NCBI GenBank assembly: GCA_965232455.1
Contig: OZ246981.1
Coordinates: forward strand, 620,001-684,000
Source of the DNA: JBFGFX01 sp965232455
GTDB lineage: Bacteria; Pseudomonadota; Gammaproteobacteria; Steroidobacterales; Woeseiaceae
Direction of reading: 5' to 3'
Length of the DNA stretch: 64,000 bases
Shown: piece after piece, positions 8,616 through 17,495 of the stretch
Layout: each line of letters starts with the position of its first letter
How positions within the stretch are numbered: position 1 is the stretch's first letter
Made by a program: the position numbers and the translations under genes
Notes under the pieces: model-generated
What the model saw: only the letters and a program-made list of their open reading frames with translations
Databases searched by the model: none
What the model was told of the DNA's origin: nothing

Positions 8616-10658
8616 ATGAATTCGGACACATACAAACTCAAGAACTACGCTGCAGGAAATTGGTACGCGTCAAGCGATGACGGAACGGAGCTAAAGAACG
8701 CCGTCACCGGTGATCCCGTTGCCAGGATTTCCAGCATGGGACTCGATTTTTCGGAAATGGTCCACTATGCGCGTAGCGTCGGCGGTCCGGCGCTGGCCAG
8801 GTTCACGTTCCATGAGCGCGCCATGATGCTCAAGAAGCTTGGCGGGTACCTGCTTGAACGTAAGGAGCTGTTTTACACCTGCTCCAAGGCGACAGGTGCC
8901 ACGCGAAGTGACTCGTGGGTGGACATCGAGGGTGGAATTGGCACGCTTTTTTCGCTCTCGAGCAAAGCTCGCATTGGAATGCCGAACAGCCGCGTTTATA
9001 TTGACGGCGGTCAAGAACGCCTGTCGCGCAACGGCACCTTTGTTGGTCAGCACATATGCACGCCGCTTCAGGGTGTCGCCATTCAGATCAACGCCTTTAA
9101 CTTCCCCGTTTGGGGCATGCTCGAGAAACTGGCGCCCGCGATTGTTGCAGGCATGCCGTCCATCGTTAAGCCGGGTAGCCAAACCGCCTTTTTAACCGAA
9201 TTGGTCGTTCAGCATATCGTCGAGTCCGGGATATTGCCGGAGGGTGCAATTCAGCTAATCTGCGGCAGCACCGGCGATCTTCTCGATCACGTTAACTATC
9301 AGGATGTTGTGAGTTTTACCGGTTCCGCATCGACCGGGCTGTTGCTCAAGCAGCATCCAAGCATCGCCGGTCAAAACACGCGATTTGTCATGGAAGCGGA
9401 TTCGCTGAATTGTTCTATCCTCGGCCCCGACGTTCAAGCCGGGTCGGTCGAGTTTGATTTGTATGTGAAAGAAGTTGCGCGCGAAATGACCGTGAAAGCC
9501 GGTCAAAAGTGCACGGCGATTCGCCGCGCTATCGTTCCAAGCGATCGGGTCGACGCGGTGATTGAAGCGCTGTCCGCCAGACTTTCCAAGGTGGCCGTCG
9601 GAAACCCCGAAAATGAGACCGTTCGCATGGGTCCACTGGCGGGATTGAGGCAGCGGAACGATGTATTGAGCGCGGCCGGGCAACTGGCTGAGCAGAGTGA
9701 CGTGGTTTTCGGCGACCAGGACTCACTGAATGTCATCGATGCGGACATCGACTCCGGGGCTTTCGTCGCACCCATGGTGATGCTGAGCCGCGACCCGGAC
9801 AATTCCGCCGCACACGACATCGAGGCCTTCGGCCCGATCAGCACGATTATTCCTTATACGGATACTGCGCACGCCGTTGACCTTGCTGCTCGCGGAAGGG
9901 GCAGCCTCGTTGGGTCACTTGTTACAGCAAGCCCCGAGGTGGCGCGAGAGATTACTCTGGGCGCGGCTCCGCATCACGGCCGGCTGTTGATTCTCAACGA
10001 GACCTGCGCAAAAGAGTCGACCGGGCACGGTTCACCGTTGCCGCAGCTGATCCACGGAGGGCCCGGGCGCGCCGGCGGCGGTGAAGAACAAGGCGGTGTG
10101 CGCGGTGTTAAACACTTCATGCAGCGTACCGCCCTTCAGGGATCGCCCGACATGCTCACGGAAATCACTGGAATGTATATGCAGGGCGCCACCCCGGACA
10201 CCGATACCATTCATCCTTTCAAGAAGACCTTCGAGGAGATTGAAGTTGGGGACACCGTCGTTTCCGAGAAACGCGAAATAAGCCTGGATGATATCGATGC
10301 ATTCGCCGCCTTATCTGGCGACGTATTCTATGCACATATGGACGAAGCCGCCGCGCAGAGAAACCCCTTCTTTGAAGGACGCGTTGCGCATGGGTACTTT
10401 CTGATATCAGTCGCTGCGGGGCTATTTGTGTGGCCCGACGAGGGGCCGGTATTGGCCAACACGGGATTGGAAAACCTGTCGTTTCAAAAGCCAGTCTACC
10501 CAGGCGACACGATTCAAGTGCAGCTCACTTGTAAACAGAAAAAGGACCGCCTTACGGAGAAATGGGGTGAGGTTCGATGGGACGTTACCATCATCAACCA
10601 GGATGGTCAGGTATGTGCCAACTACGATGTGTTAACCGGTGTCGCGAACGCGGCCTAG
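8616..10658 (+). CDS. paaZ: PaaZ: bifunctional oxepin-CoA hydrolase / semialdehyde dehydrogenase
   Basis: 680 residues, the usual PaaZ length. Residues 1-530 are an aldehyde dehydrogenase with catalytic C299 in GQKCTAIRR and general base E260 in FVMEADSLN. Residues 550-680 are a MaoC-type (R)-hydratase with the SGDVFYAHMDE and GRVAHGYF motifs. In phenylacetate breakdown the hydratase half opens oxepin-CoA and the dehydrogenase half oxidises the resulting semialdehyde to 3-oxo-5,6-dehydrosuberyl-CoA, the substrate of the PaaJ thiolase. A thiolase gene lies 0.5 kb away on the other strand; the paaABCE epoxidase, paaG and paaK are not in the window. A MarR-type gene is convergent with it. Confidence 0.93.
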   Translation: MNSDTYKLKNYAAGNWYASSDDGTELKNAVTGDPVARISSMGLDFSEMVHYARSVGGPALARFTFHERAMMLKKLGGYLLERKELFYTCSKATGATRSDSWVDIEGGIGTLFSLSSKARIGMPNSRVYIDGGQERLSRNGTFVGQHICTPLQGVAIQINAFNFPVWGMLEKLAPAIVAGMPSIVKPGSQTAFLTELVVQHIVESGILPEGAIQLICGSTGDLLDHVNYQDVVSFTGSASTGLLLKQHPSIAGQNTRFVMEADSLNCSILGPDVQAGSVEFDLYVKEVAREMTVKAGQKCTAIRRAIVPSDRVDAVIEALSARLSKVAVGNPENETVRMGPLAGLRQRNDVLSAAGQLAEQSDVVFGDQDSLNVIDADIDSGAFVAPMVMLSRDPDNSAAHDIEAFGPISTIIPYTDTAHAVDLAARGRGSLVGSLVTASPEVAREITLGAAPHHGRLLILNETCAKESTGHGSPLPQLIHGGPGRAGGGEEQGGVRGVKHFMQRTALQGSPDMLTEITGMYMQGATPDTDTIHPFKKTFEEIEVGDTVVSEKREISLDDIDAFAALSGDVFYAHMDEAAAQRNPFFEGRVAHGYFLISVAAGLFVWPDEGPVLANTGLENLSFQKPVYPGDTIQVQLTCKQKKDRLTEKWGEVRWDVTIINQDGQVCANYDVLTGVANAA

Positions 10659-10729
10659 ACAGTTGTCGATCTTCTACGAAAGCCGACCCAATGCCGCGTT
10701 GAAGAATCGATCTTGGGAATCACGCGGTA

Positions 10730-11137
10730 CTATATTGACACAGAAATCTGAACACCCTCCAGGTGCTCAACAGCGAGTTCCTTACCGCGGGACAGGACAT
10801 GCATGCCCGCCGGTGTGATTTCGAGCACACACCGGCGTTTGTCGTCGTCCGGATTCGTTCGACTGATGTAACCGGCCTCACAGAGTATAGTTACCCAGCG
10901 GCTAATCGCTACTTTGTCAACACCAAGGGAGTCCGCCACCATCCTCTGGATCATCGGCCCTCGTACCAATTGCTCCAGCATCACGAGTGTATTCAAGCTC
11001 AAATTTACCTCGGCCAACGCGGCATCCAGCTGTCGAGTCAGTACTCTTGCCTCTATCAACGACGCATAAACAGCCGTCAAAGCAAGGTCTGATTCCGTGC
11101 CGTGTGTACGGCTGTCCCCTGAAGCACTACTCTGCAC
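10730..11137 (-). CDS. MarR-family transcriptional regulator
   Basis: 135 residues with the MarR winged-helix layout: a dimerisation helix, then helix-turn-helix around VADSLGVDKVAISRWV and a basic wing DDKRRCVLEITPAG. MarR proteins usually repress catabolic or efflux genes and release DNA when they bind aromatic or acyl-CoA ligands. It starts 16 bp after the thiolase stop, so it is probably co-transcribed with it, and it converges on paaZ. Control of the paaZ/thiolase genes is a reasonable guess. The N-terminal 20 residues are polar and the start is not certain. Confidence 0.88.
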   Translation of the reverse strand: MQSSASGDSRTHGTESDLALTAVYASLIEARVLTRQLDAALAEVNLSLNTLVMLEQLVRGPMIQRMVADSLGVDKVAISRWVTILCEAGYISRTNPDDDKRRCVLEITPAGMHVLSRGKELAVEHLEGVQISVSI

Positions 11138-11153
11138 CCTAATCGCTCCCGAT

Positions 11154-12362
11154 TTATCTTACACGCTCAATCACACTCGCAATACCTTGACCGACACCTA
11201 TGCACATCGTGCAAAGCGCCAACTGGGTATCACTGACTTCGAGCTGGTGGAGTGCGGTCTGCAAAAGGCGTGTGCCGCTCATCCCTAGCGGATGGCCCAG
11301 CGCTATCGCACCACCGTTTGGATTGACCTTCTCGGAATCCTCCGGAACGCCAAGCGACCGCAGCGTTGCGATGGCTTGCGACGCGAAGGCCTCGTTGAGC
11401 TCGATGACGTCTACGTCTGTAACAGACATCCCCAATTTCCCCAGCAGATTGTCGGACGCGGCAGCCGGCCCGATACCCATGATTCGAGGTTCAACACCGG
11501 TAACCATGCCGCTAAGCACCCTCGCACGAGGTGTGAGCCCATGACGTTTTGCGGCTTCCTCAGAGGCAACGATCAACGCGGCGGCGCCATCATTGATACC
11601 TGATGCATTACCGGCGGTGACCGTGCCGTTCGCCCGAAAGGGTGTCGGGAGCTTGGACAGTTTCTCTACCGTCGTGGCGCTGCGAGGGTGTTCGTCAACC
11701 GAAATAATCGAATCGTCACCTTTCCGCTGCGCTATTCGGACCGGCACGATCTCTTTGTCGAAGAACCCGTTTTCTTGAGCGACCGCTGTCCGCTGCTGGC
11801 TTCTAAACGCAAAGGCGTCCTGATCCGCCCTGGAGATCGCGAAGTCCTCGGCCACGTTTTCTGCAGTCTCGGGCATCGAATCGATACCGTACTGCGTTTC
11901 GATTAAGGGGTTTACAAAGCGCCAACCCATCGTTGTGTCGTAGATCTCTGCGTTTCTCGAATAGGCCGATTCGGCTTTTGGCATCACGAACGGCGAGCGT
12001 GACATGGACTCAACTCCGCCAGCGATAATGAGTTCTGCTTCGCCGCATCGAATCGCGCGTGCGGCCATCAGTACCGCATCCATTCCTGATCCGCACAATC
12101 TATTTACGGTAACTCCGGCCGCCTCGACGGAAACGCCGGCGAGCAGGGCGGCCATTCGCGCAACGTTGCGATTGTCTTCACCTGCCTGATTTGCGCAGCC
12201 CAGTATCACGTCATCTATTGCTGTGGGAACGAGTTCGCTGTTTCGTTCAAGAAGTGCACGGATTGGGATAGCAGCGAGGTCGTCGGCGCGGACCTTGGAG
12301 AGCGCACCGCCGAATCGTCCGATCGGCGTTCGCACGGCATCACAAAGGAATGCGTCAGGCAT
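11154..12362 (-). CDS. Thiolase (3-oxoadipyl-CoA / 3-oxo-5,6-dehydrosuberyl-CoA type)
   Basis: 402 residues, full length for a degradative thiolase. C90 in NRLCGSGMD is the acyl-accepting cysteine, the GHPLG histidine lies near 357 and the second catalytic cysteine near 387 in CTMCIGVGQG. It cleaves a 3-oxoacyl-CoA with CoA to give acetyl-CoA. Closeness to paaZ suggests the PaaJ/PcaF role of cleaving 3-oxo-5,6-dehydrosuberyl-CoA and 3-oxoadipyl-CoA, but the family is broad and an ordinary acetoacetyl-CoA thiolase linked to the adjacent bkd genes cannot be excluded. The MarR gene follows 16 bp downstream; the E2 gene ends 141 bp upstream. Confidence 0.9.
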   Translation of the reverse strand: MPDAFLCDAVRTPIGRFGGALSKVRADDLAAIPIRALLERNSELVPTAIDDVILGCANQAGEDNRNVARMAALLAGVSVEAAGVTVNRLCGSGMDAVLMAARAIRCGEAELIIAGGVESMSRSPFVMPKAESAYSRNAEIYDTTMGWRFVNPLIETQYGIDSMPETAENVAEDFAISRADQDAFAFRSQQRTAVAQENGFFDKEIVPVRIAQRKGDDSIISVDEHPRSATTVEKLSKLPTPFRANGTVTAGNASGINDGAAALIVASEEAAKRHGLTPRARVLSGMVTGVEPRIMGIGPAAASDNLLGKLGMSVTDVDVIELNEAFASQAIATLRSLGVPEDSEKVNPNGGAIALGHPLGMSGTRLLQTALHQLEVSDTQLALCTMCIGVGQGIASVIERVR

Positions 12363-12503
12363 TGCTGCTACCCTCTTTCATCGAAAGCATGGCTTCGCAT
12401 TCATAGCGGCGTAGTCATCACTTGTCCGGTTCCATCGTTCCTATCAACGGACCGCCAGGCGGCGCCTGAGCAGTCAAGAATACTTTTGGTCGGGTGCTTC
12501 GAT

Positions 12504-13730
12504 TCACCGGGCTGGCCACTGTTCTAGTGAGCCGACGAATGCCGATAACCAGGCGTTTGTTTGCGCTCCGTCAAGCACGCGATGGTCGATGGTCAGAGAC
12601 ACGTACGCCAATGGTCGTATCTGCATCGTATCGTGGCCGTCAACCGATCTCACAACCACGCGTTTTTCGAGTTTACCCACGCCCAGGATCGCCGACTGCG
12701 GCTGATTGATGATGATCGGCGTAGCCAGGAGTGATCCCGACGTACCGTGATTCGAGATCGTAAAGGTCCCGCCTTGAACGTCTGCCGGTGATAATTGCCC
12801 TGCGCGAGCCTTTTCGGTTACCCGATGTAGCGCTTCAGCGATACCGAAATGCGATAGTGATTGTGCTTGCCGTATGACAGGCACGATAAGTCCTTTATCC
12901 TCAAGGGAAACACCGACGCCGATATTGATGTCGTCGAATATCTCGAGGTAGTCGTCATGCCACCGGCTGTTGACTGACGGCACAGCCCTCATTGCGTCTA
13001 CGCAGGCGCTGATGAAATACGTGGTGAAGCTTAGATTGACCCCCTTGCTCGCGTATTGTGATTTCATCGCTGCGCGATGCCGCATCACGTTGGTCAAGTC
13101 GGCCTCGAACACGGCTGTGACATGTGGGGCCGTCGCCACTGATCGCGACATATGTTCCGCAATTCTCCGACGCATGGGGCTGTGGGGAACGGACTGAACG
13201 CCGTCGATGCTTTGCACAGCCGTCGGTTTCGATTTTTTATCCTTGGTCGGCGGCGCTTTCCCGGCGGCACGACGGTTCAGATAAGCTTCAACGTCACGTC
13301 GCGTCACGCGATTCGACTTTCCCGTGCCGTCGATCAATGTCGGGTCCAAATCGTGCTCGCGTACCAAGCGACGAACCGAGGGTGATAGCCGATGCTCGCG
13401 CCCGTTCGATTTCAGTTCCTCAACCGCGGTGTTGTCGGCCGGGCCTGTTGAATCGGCGCCGCTATCAGCATCAGGTGGCTCCTCACCGACGGATTCTTGC
13501 CGCAATCGACCGAGCACGGTGCCTGGTAAGACCTCTGTTTCCGGCTCGACCAGGATCTTGTCCAGAATGCCGGTGGCCGGCGCGGCAACCTCCACCGACA
13601 CTTTCTCGGTTTCGAGTTCTACCAGTGGCTCGCCCTCCTTGATGGCGTCGCCGGCAGCGATCAGCCAACCTGCCAGGACCGTCTTGGTCCCTTCTTGTTC
13701 CAGGGGCGAGATGATGTCGATCGCTTTCAC
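12504..13730 (-). CDS. bkdB: Dihydrolipoyl acyltransferase, E2 of a branched-chain 2-oxoacid dehydrogenase
   Basis: 408 residues from GTG 13730. Domain order is that of one-lipoyl E2 proteins: lipoyl domain (1-75) with the lipoylated K43 in ETEKVSVE, a charged linker, peripheral subunit-binding domain at about 116-150 (LSPSVRRL...VTRRDVEAYL), a second linker, and the acyltransferase core (about 180-408) with the catalytic DHRVLDG motif near residue 383. It transfers the acyl group made by E1 to CoA. The E1 gene ends 19 bp upstream in the same operon. No E3 (lpd) gene lies in the window, so a shared lipoamide dehydrogenase is likely. The bkdB symbol rests on context and is tentative. Confidence 0.88.
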   Translation of the reverse strand: MKAIDIISPLEQEGTKTVLAGWLIAAGDAIKEGEPLVELETEKVSVEVAAPATGILDKILVEPETEVLPGTVLGRLRQESVGEEPPDADSGADSTGPADNTAVEELKSNGREHRLSPSVRRLVREHDLDPTLIDGTGKSNRVTRRDVEAYLNRRAAGKAPPTKDKKSKPTAVQSIDGVQSVPHSPMRRRIAEHMSRSVATAPHVTAVFEADLTNVMRHRAAMKSQYASKGVNLSFTTYFISACVDAMRAVPSVNSRWHDDYLEIFDDINIGVGVSLEDKGLIVPVIRQAQSLSHFGIAEALHRVTEKARAGQLSPADVQGGTFTISNHGTSGSLLATPIIINQPQSAILGVGKLEKRVVVRSVDGHDTMQIRPLAYVSLTIDHRVLDGAQTNAWLSAFVGSLEQWPAR

Positions 13731-13749
13731 TCCAATCGCCTTTTCATTA

Positions 13750-15843
13750 CTAGAACGAGCACAGCTCGTCGATTTTCGATTGAATGGATTCGACGTCCGG
13801 GACGACGCTGTCTAGAAGTACGGGATTGTGCGGACTGGGTATATCGGGCATCGCCAGTCGTGCGACGGGTGCATCCAGGCTCAGGAATGCCGAATCGGCA
13901 ACCACCGCGGCGATCTCGGCGCCAAACCCTGCGGTAACGATATCTTCGTGCACGATCAGGCAGCGGCCGGTCTTACGAATCGAGTGCAAGACCGTTTGTG
14001 AGTCCCATGGAACCAATGTACGAAGGTCGATTACCTCGACATGCCGGCCTGAATTCGAGGCTGCCTCTTCGCAGCGCTTGACCATCGCGCCCCAGGTGAC
14101 AATCGTGAGGTCGTCACCCTGGATGGTTGTTTTGGCTTGTCCGAACGGGAGCTGGTAGCCATCGCCCGGATAGGCACGGCGTGCCCATCGATCATCCAGC
14201 ATCGCGCGATGCTCGAAGAACATGACCGGGTCGTCACCGCGAAGTGCGGACCGCAACAAGCCCACCGCGTCCTCTGCATTCGAGGGTACCGCGACCCGCC
14301 AGCCGGGAGCGTGGACAAACTGCACTTCGTTGGTTTGGCTGTGCCACGGGTCCCCGCACTTGAAAAAACCGACGGGCATTCGCACGACCATCGGCGCAGC
14401 AAATCGATTTCGTGTGCGCCAACGCATCGTTCCACAATCATTGATCTGTTCCGTGGCGGGATCGGCGTACTTGCGAAACTGAATCTCCGGAACCGGCAAT
14501 AAACCCGCCAGTGACATTCCGACGGCCCGGCCGATGATGCCTTCCTCCGAAAGACTCGTATCGAAAACACGATCGGCGCCGTATTTGTCCTGAAGCCCCA
14601 TGGTGACTGCGTGAACACCACCTTTTGGGCCAACATCTTCACCGAACAGGACCATTTTCGGGTTTGCGGCCAGCTCGACGTCAAGCGTCCGTCGAATCGC
14701 CGTCACGAGGTTTATTCTCGCCCCTTCAGGTCTCGGGTCCGTGTGCCCGCCGTCTATTCGAGATTGACCCCGAATACCGCCGATTATCTGTGGCTCATTC
14801 TCGGAGAAGACGAAACATGTAATGGACTTTGGGTCCGAGACAGGGCGAGCTTCGGCAATTTCACGCGCTTTCTCGACGTCCTCGACAGCTCTTTGCTCGA
14901 TGTCTTGCCATTCGCTTTCACTAACCGTCTTCGGGACCAGCAAGGAACGAAGTTTGAACAGCGGATCGCGCGCTTGTTCTTCGGCAATCGTGTCGCTGGA
15001 TTTGTAGGACTGAGTATCCTGAAAGCTGTGCCCCTGCAGTCTCGGCACGGTCAGCCTCAGCAAGCACGGTCCTTCTCCCGAACGTGTTAGCGTTACCGCA
15101 CTAGTGATGAGCTCGGCGGCTTCGACCGGATCCGTACCGTCGCCGGTCCACACAGTTAATCCGCCGAAACTTTGTAAGTTGGCGGCTATATCTCCGCCCG
15201 GCGTCTGCAGCGTCGACGGGACCGATATTCCATAACCGTTGTCTTCAATATAGAACAGCATCGGTAGTTTCAGCGTCGTAGCCATCGTCAGCGCAGACCA
15301 GAACCCATTGGTCGCCACCGAGGCATCACCGCCGAGCGCAACGCCGATTGCGCCCTCGAAAGAACTGTCGGCAAGCGTCTTCGCGTGATACTCGATCGCC
15401 TGGGTCCACCCGGCCAGTGGCGTGTACTGCGCACCCACGCCGCCGCACATCGGCAACGCTGACGGTCCATTCAGGTTCGGATGATTGAACACCACCCCGA
15501 TGTCTCGTCCGTCCGAGTAGCCACCGGCGCGGCCCAAGTTGGACCCGAGTGCATCCTCGATATCAATACCAAGCGTCAGCAGGATGGGGCGAGATCGATA
15601 GTAGCCGCAAATCGCGTCGCGGGCGTGATTGAGCTGACTGCCCAACAGTATCTGAGCGACGTCGTGGCCGCGCGCCGAAAACTGATAGAGAACTTTCTTC
15701 TCCGGAACTAACCTGGTCTCTTCCAAGGTATCAAGCGCGCGTGAGACCTGCACGTAATACGATACCTGTTTCCAGTCGATATCCGCGGCAGCCTCCTGTG
15801 TTGGTTCTTCGAGGCTTCGATTCAGTGGTTTGCCGGTGGCCAT
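13750..15843 (-). CDS. 2-oxoacid dehydrogenase E1, alpha and beta fused in one chain
   Basis: 697 residues from ATG 15843; the frame is open to 15930 but the extra part is an arginine-rich run unlike protein. The first about 370 residues are E1-alpha-like with the thiamin diphosphate motif beginning GGDAS and ending EDN (Ala where GDG is usual). The rest is E1-beta-like (VLFGEDVG, the PVPEIQF region and C-terminal transketolase domain). It decarboxylates branched-chain 2-oxoacids, or a related 2-oxoacid, and acylates the E2 lipoyl group. Fused alpha-beta E1 chains are a known minority form. It is first in the E1-E2 operon and divergent from an Lrp-family gene. Confidence 0.88.
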   Translation of the reverse strand: MATGKPLNRSLEEPTQEAAADIDWKQVSYYVQVSRALDTLEETRLVPEKKVLYQFSARGHDVAQILLGSQLNHARDAICGYYRSRPILLTLGIDIEDALGSNLGRAGGYSDGRDIGVVFNHPNLNGPSALPMCGGVGAQYTPLAGWTQAIEYHAKTLADSSFEGAIGVALGGDASVATNGFWSALTMATTLKLPMLFYIEDNGYGISVPSTLQTPGGDIAANLQSFGGLTVWTGDGTDPVEAAELITSAVTLTRSGEGPCLLRLTVPRLQGHSFQDTQSYKSSDTIAEEQARDPLFKLRSLLVPKTVSESEWQDIEQRAVEDVEKAREIAEARPVSDPKSITCFVFSENEPQIIGGIRGQSRIDGGHTDPRPEGARINLVTAIRRTLDVELAANPKMVLFGEDVGPKGGVHAVTMGLQDKYGADRVFDTSLSEEGIIGRAVGMSLAGLLPVPEIQFRKYADPATEQINDCGTMRWRTRNRFAAPMVVRMPVGFFKCGDPWHSQTNEVQFVHAPGWRVAVPSNAEDAVGLLRSALRGDDPVMFFEHRAMLDDRWARRAYPGDGYQLPFGQAKTTIQGDDLTIVTWGAMVKRCEEAASNSGRHVEVIDLRTLVPWDSQTVLHSIRKTGRCLIVHEDIVTAGFGAEIAAVVADSAFLSLDAPVARLAMPDIPSPHNPVLLDSVVPDVESIQSKIDELCSF

Positions 15844-16082
15844 TGGGTGCCTGCGTCCTTGCCTGGAGATACGGCCACGCTTACCGCGAAGTGCACGTGA
15901 GTCAGCATCGTAGTATCGGAAAAGCCTCATGCCCGTCGGCTTCTGCCGAGGTTTGTTCGGAGGCCTTATACGAAGTCAGAATACTTCGGGACTGGCAAAA
16001 TATCCCTATCTTTTTTCGGCGTTTTTGCTGTATTATGAAATGAATTTTTCAGATTAATTCTTTTGGTGAAGGATTATTTTCA
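15844..16082. promoter_or_regulatory. Divergent bkd / Lrp-family intergenic control region
   Basis: The 239-bp gap separates the fused E1 gene (minus) from an Lrp/AsnC gene (plus). Its right half is markedly AT-rich, with TATTAT at about 16031 and a loose inverted repeat GAATT...AATTC just upstream of the regulator. Lrp-family proteins typically bind such AT-rich divergent regions. No exact operator can be defined by eye. Confidence 0.45.
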
Positions 16083-16541
16083 ATGGAAATTACGGAGTCT
16101 CACCGCGACATACTCCGGGTGATTCAAGCGGACGCAACCATCACGCTGGATCGATTACGCGAGAAAGTGTCGCTTTCGCAAAGCACGCTCTGGCGTCGAT
16201 TGAAGGAGCTCGAAGAGGGTAATGTCATTCGCGGTCGCGTCACGCTTCTCGAACCCGAGGAGGTGGGGCTGTCCGTCTGCGCTTTTGTATCGATCAACCT
16301 GACCTCGCACATTCCGAAGCACCGCGACGCTTTTGAGAAGCTGGTGGACAACACAAAACAGATCATGCAGTGCTACTCGGTTACCGGTACTCAAGACTAC
16401 ATACTGCAAATTCGAACAAAGGATATGAGGGAGTATGAATCCATTCTGATGGACACGTTGCTGTCACATCCATCCGTCGCAACGGCTGCTTCAAACATCT
16501 CGATACGCGAGCACAAGCTCACAACAATTCTTCCGCTGTAA
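16083..16541 (+). CDS. Lrp/AsnC-family regulator, BkdR-like
   Basis: 152 residues: an N-terminal winged helix-turn-helix (HRDILRVIQ...LSQSTLWRRLKELEE) and a C-terminal RAM ligand-binding domain (VCAFVSINL...YSVTGTQDYILQIRTKD). This is the standard Lrp/AsnC length and order. Such proteins sense amino acids and often activate the divergently transcribed bkd genes, and the fused E1/E2 operon starts 239 bp away in the opposite direction. Control of branched-chain amino acid breakdown is therefore the likely job. ATG 16083 follows GAAGGA about ten bases upstream. Confidence 0.92.
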   Translation: MEITESHRDILRVIQADATITLDRLREKVSLSQSTLWRRLKELEEGNVIRGRVTLLEPEEVGLSVCAFVSINLTSHIPKHRDAFEKLVDNTKQIMQCYSVTGTQDYILQIRTKDMREYESILMDTLLSHPSVATAASNISIREHKLTTILPL

Positions 16542-17027
16542 GCCAAGCACGGATGGCGGGCGATGGCCTGCTTCCTGGCCTCGAGCACGACATAGAACGA
16601 TGGCGTAAGGCGCTCGTTGCAAATGCAGTACTCATCACGACCGTGCAGAGCCGAAGCACACATTTCTCACACAGTCTCATTAGCCCGTGGTTTTGATCCA
16701 CAAACAAGGCCCCCCGCAATCGCAGCCGGCGACCGGCGGTGAAAGACGTCGCAACTTTCACAATCGCAAGGGACATAGGGATAGGGCCCGTGCCACGAGA
16801 GCCATCTTGGCGGGCGACAGTGGGCACACTCACCGAGACTCGCTCCGGAGGGCTGCCTGCTCCGCCGCCGAACGCTGATCCACCTGCTATATTTGTTACG
16901 AAGGTTACGAAATAAGGACCAAATTCACCGAAAAGGGTGCCGGGATTCCGCGAACCCCCGCGTTTTCTGCGGCTTTTTAGCGGGGATACGGAGAAAGGCG
17001 GCTGATTAGACGCGGCTATGTCCAGTA
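16542..17027. other. Gene-free stretch of 486 bp
   Basis: Only short frames of unnatural composition are open here on both strands, and I call no gene. It holds a tandem 8-mer GTTACGAA-G-GTTACGAA at about 16898-16914 near a TGCTATATT stretch, and a small GC stem followed by TTTTT at about 16961-16978 that might be a weak terminator. A promoter for the VanZ-like gene is probably in the last 130 bp. Confidence 0.5.
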
Positions 17028-17495
17028 ATGTCTAGTCCATTATCCAATTGGCCACGTACGACAGCGTCTCCACAGGCGACACTGGTCGTTCTTGCTACGA
17101 CGGCTCTGATCCTGGGCCTGTCCGTGTACGTCCTATGCAGACCGGCCGATACCGTACGTTTCTTGCCTCCCTTGCCACACGCTGACGCTGCATGGCTGGT
17201 TCAGTTGAGCCCGCTTGTCGCCAATCTGCCCAGTTTCTTGCATGTCTATGCATTCATTCTTTTCTCGGCCGCAGTCGTACGCCCGAAACGACGAAATTTG
17301 ATTTCGGTTTGTGTCATCTGGGTCGCTGTTGAGATCTTGTTCGAGGTGTTCCAACGGCCACCGACTCCGATACCCGAGTTCCTGAGAGCCCTGCTGGGCG
17401 TGGGAGTCTACGACCCCTTGGATGTTCTCGCACTCCTGCTGGGAGGGATCGTGGCCTACGCGTCAGTGAAGACAATAACAAGGAGAAACCAATGA
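17028..17495 (+). CDS. VanZ-like small membrane protein
   Basis: 155 residues with four hydrophobic segments (about 18-37, 57-82, 88-110, 124-148). The family pattern of VanZ-like proteins is visible: a His-containing helix (FLHVYAFILFS), a Glu-containing helix ending FEVFQ, and DPLDVLALLLGG. VanZ itself gives low-level teicoplanin resistance; the function of chromosomal relatives is unknown. The stop overlaps the start of the next gene (ATGA at 17492-17495), so the two are translationally coupled. Confidence 0.75.
   Translation: MSSPLSNWPRTTASPQATLVVLATTALILGLSVYVLCRPADTVRFLPPLPHADAAWLVQLSPLVANLPSFLHVYAFILFSAAVVRPKRRNLISVCVIWVAVEILFEVFQRPPTPIPEFLRALLGVGVYDPLDVLALLLGGIVAYASVKTITRRNQ

Noticed and set aside
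16519..16878. Short frames on both strands in the 16.5-17.0 kb gap
   Set aside because: Composition unlike protein, no ribosome site, and the frames contradict each other on the two strands.
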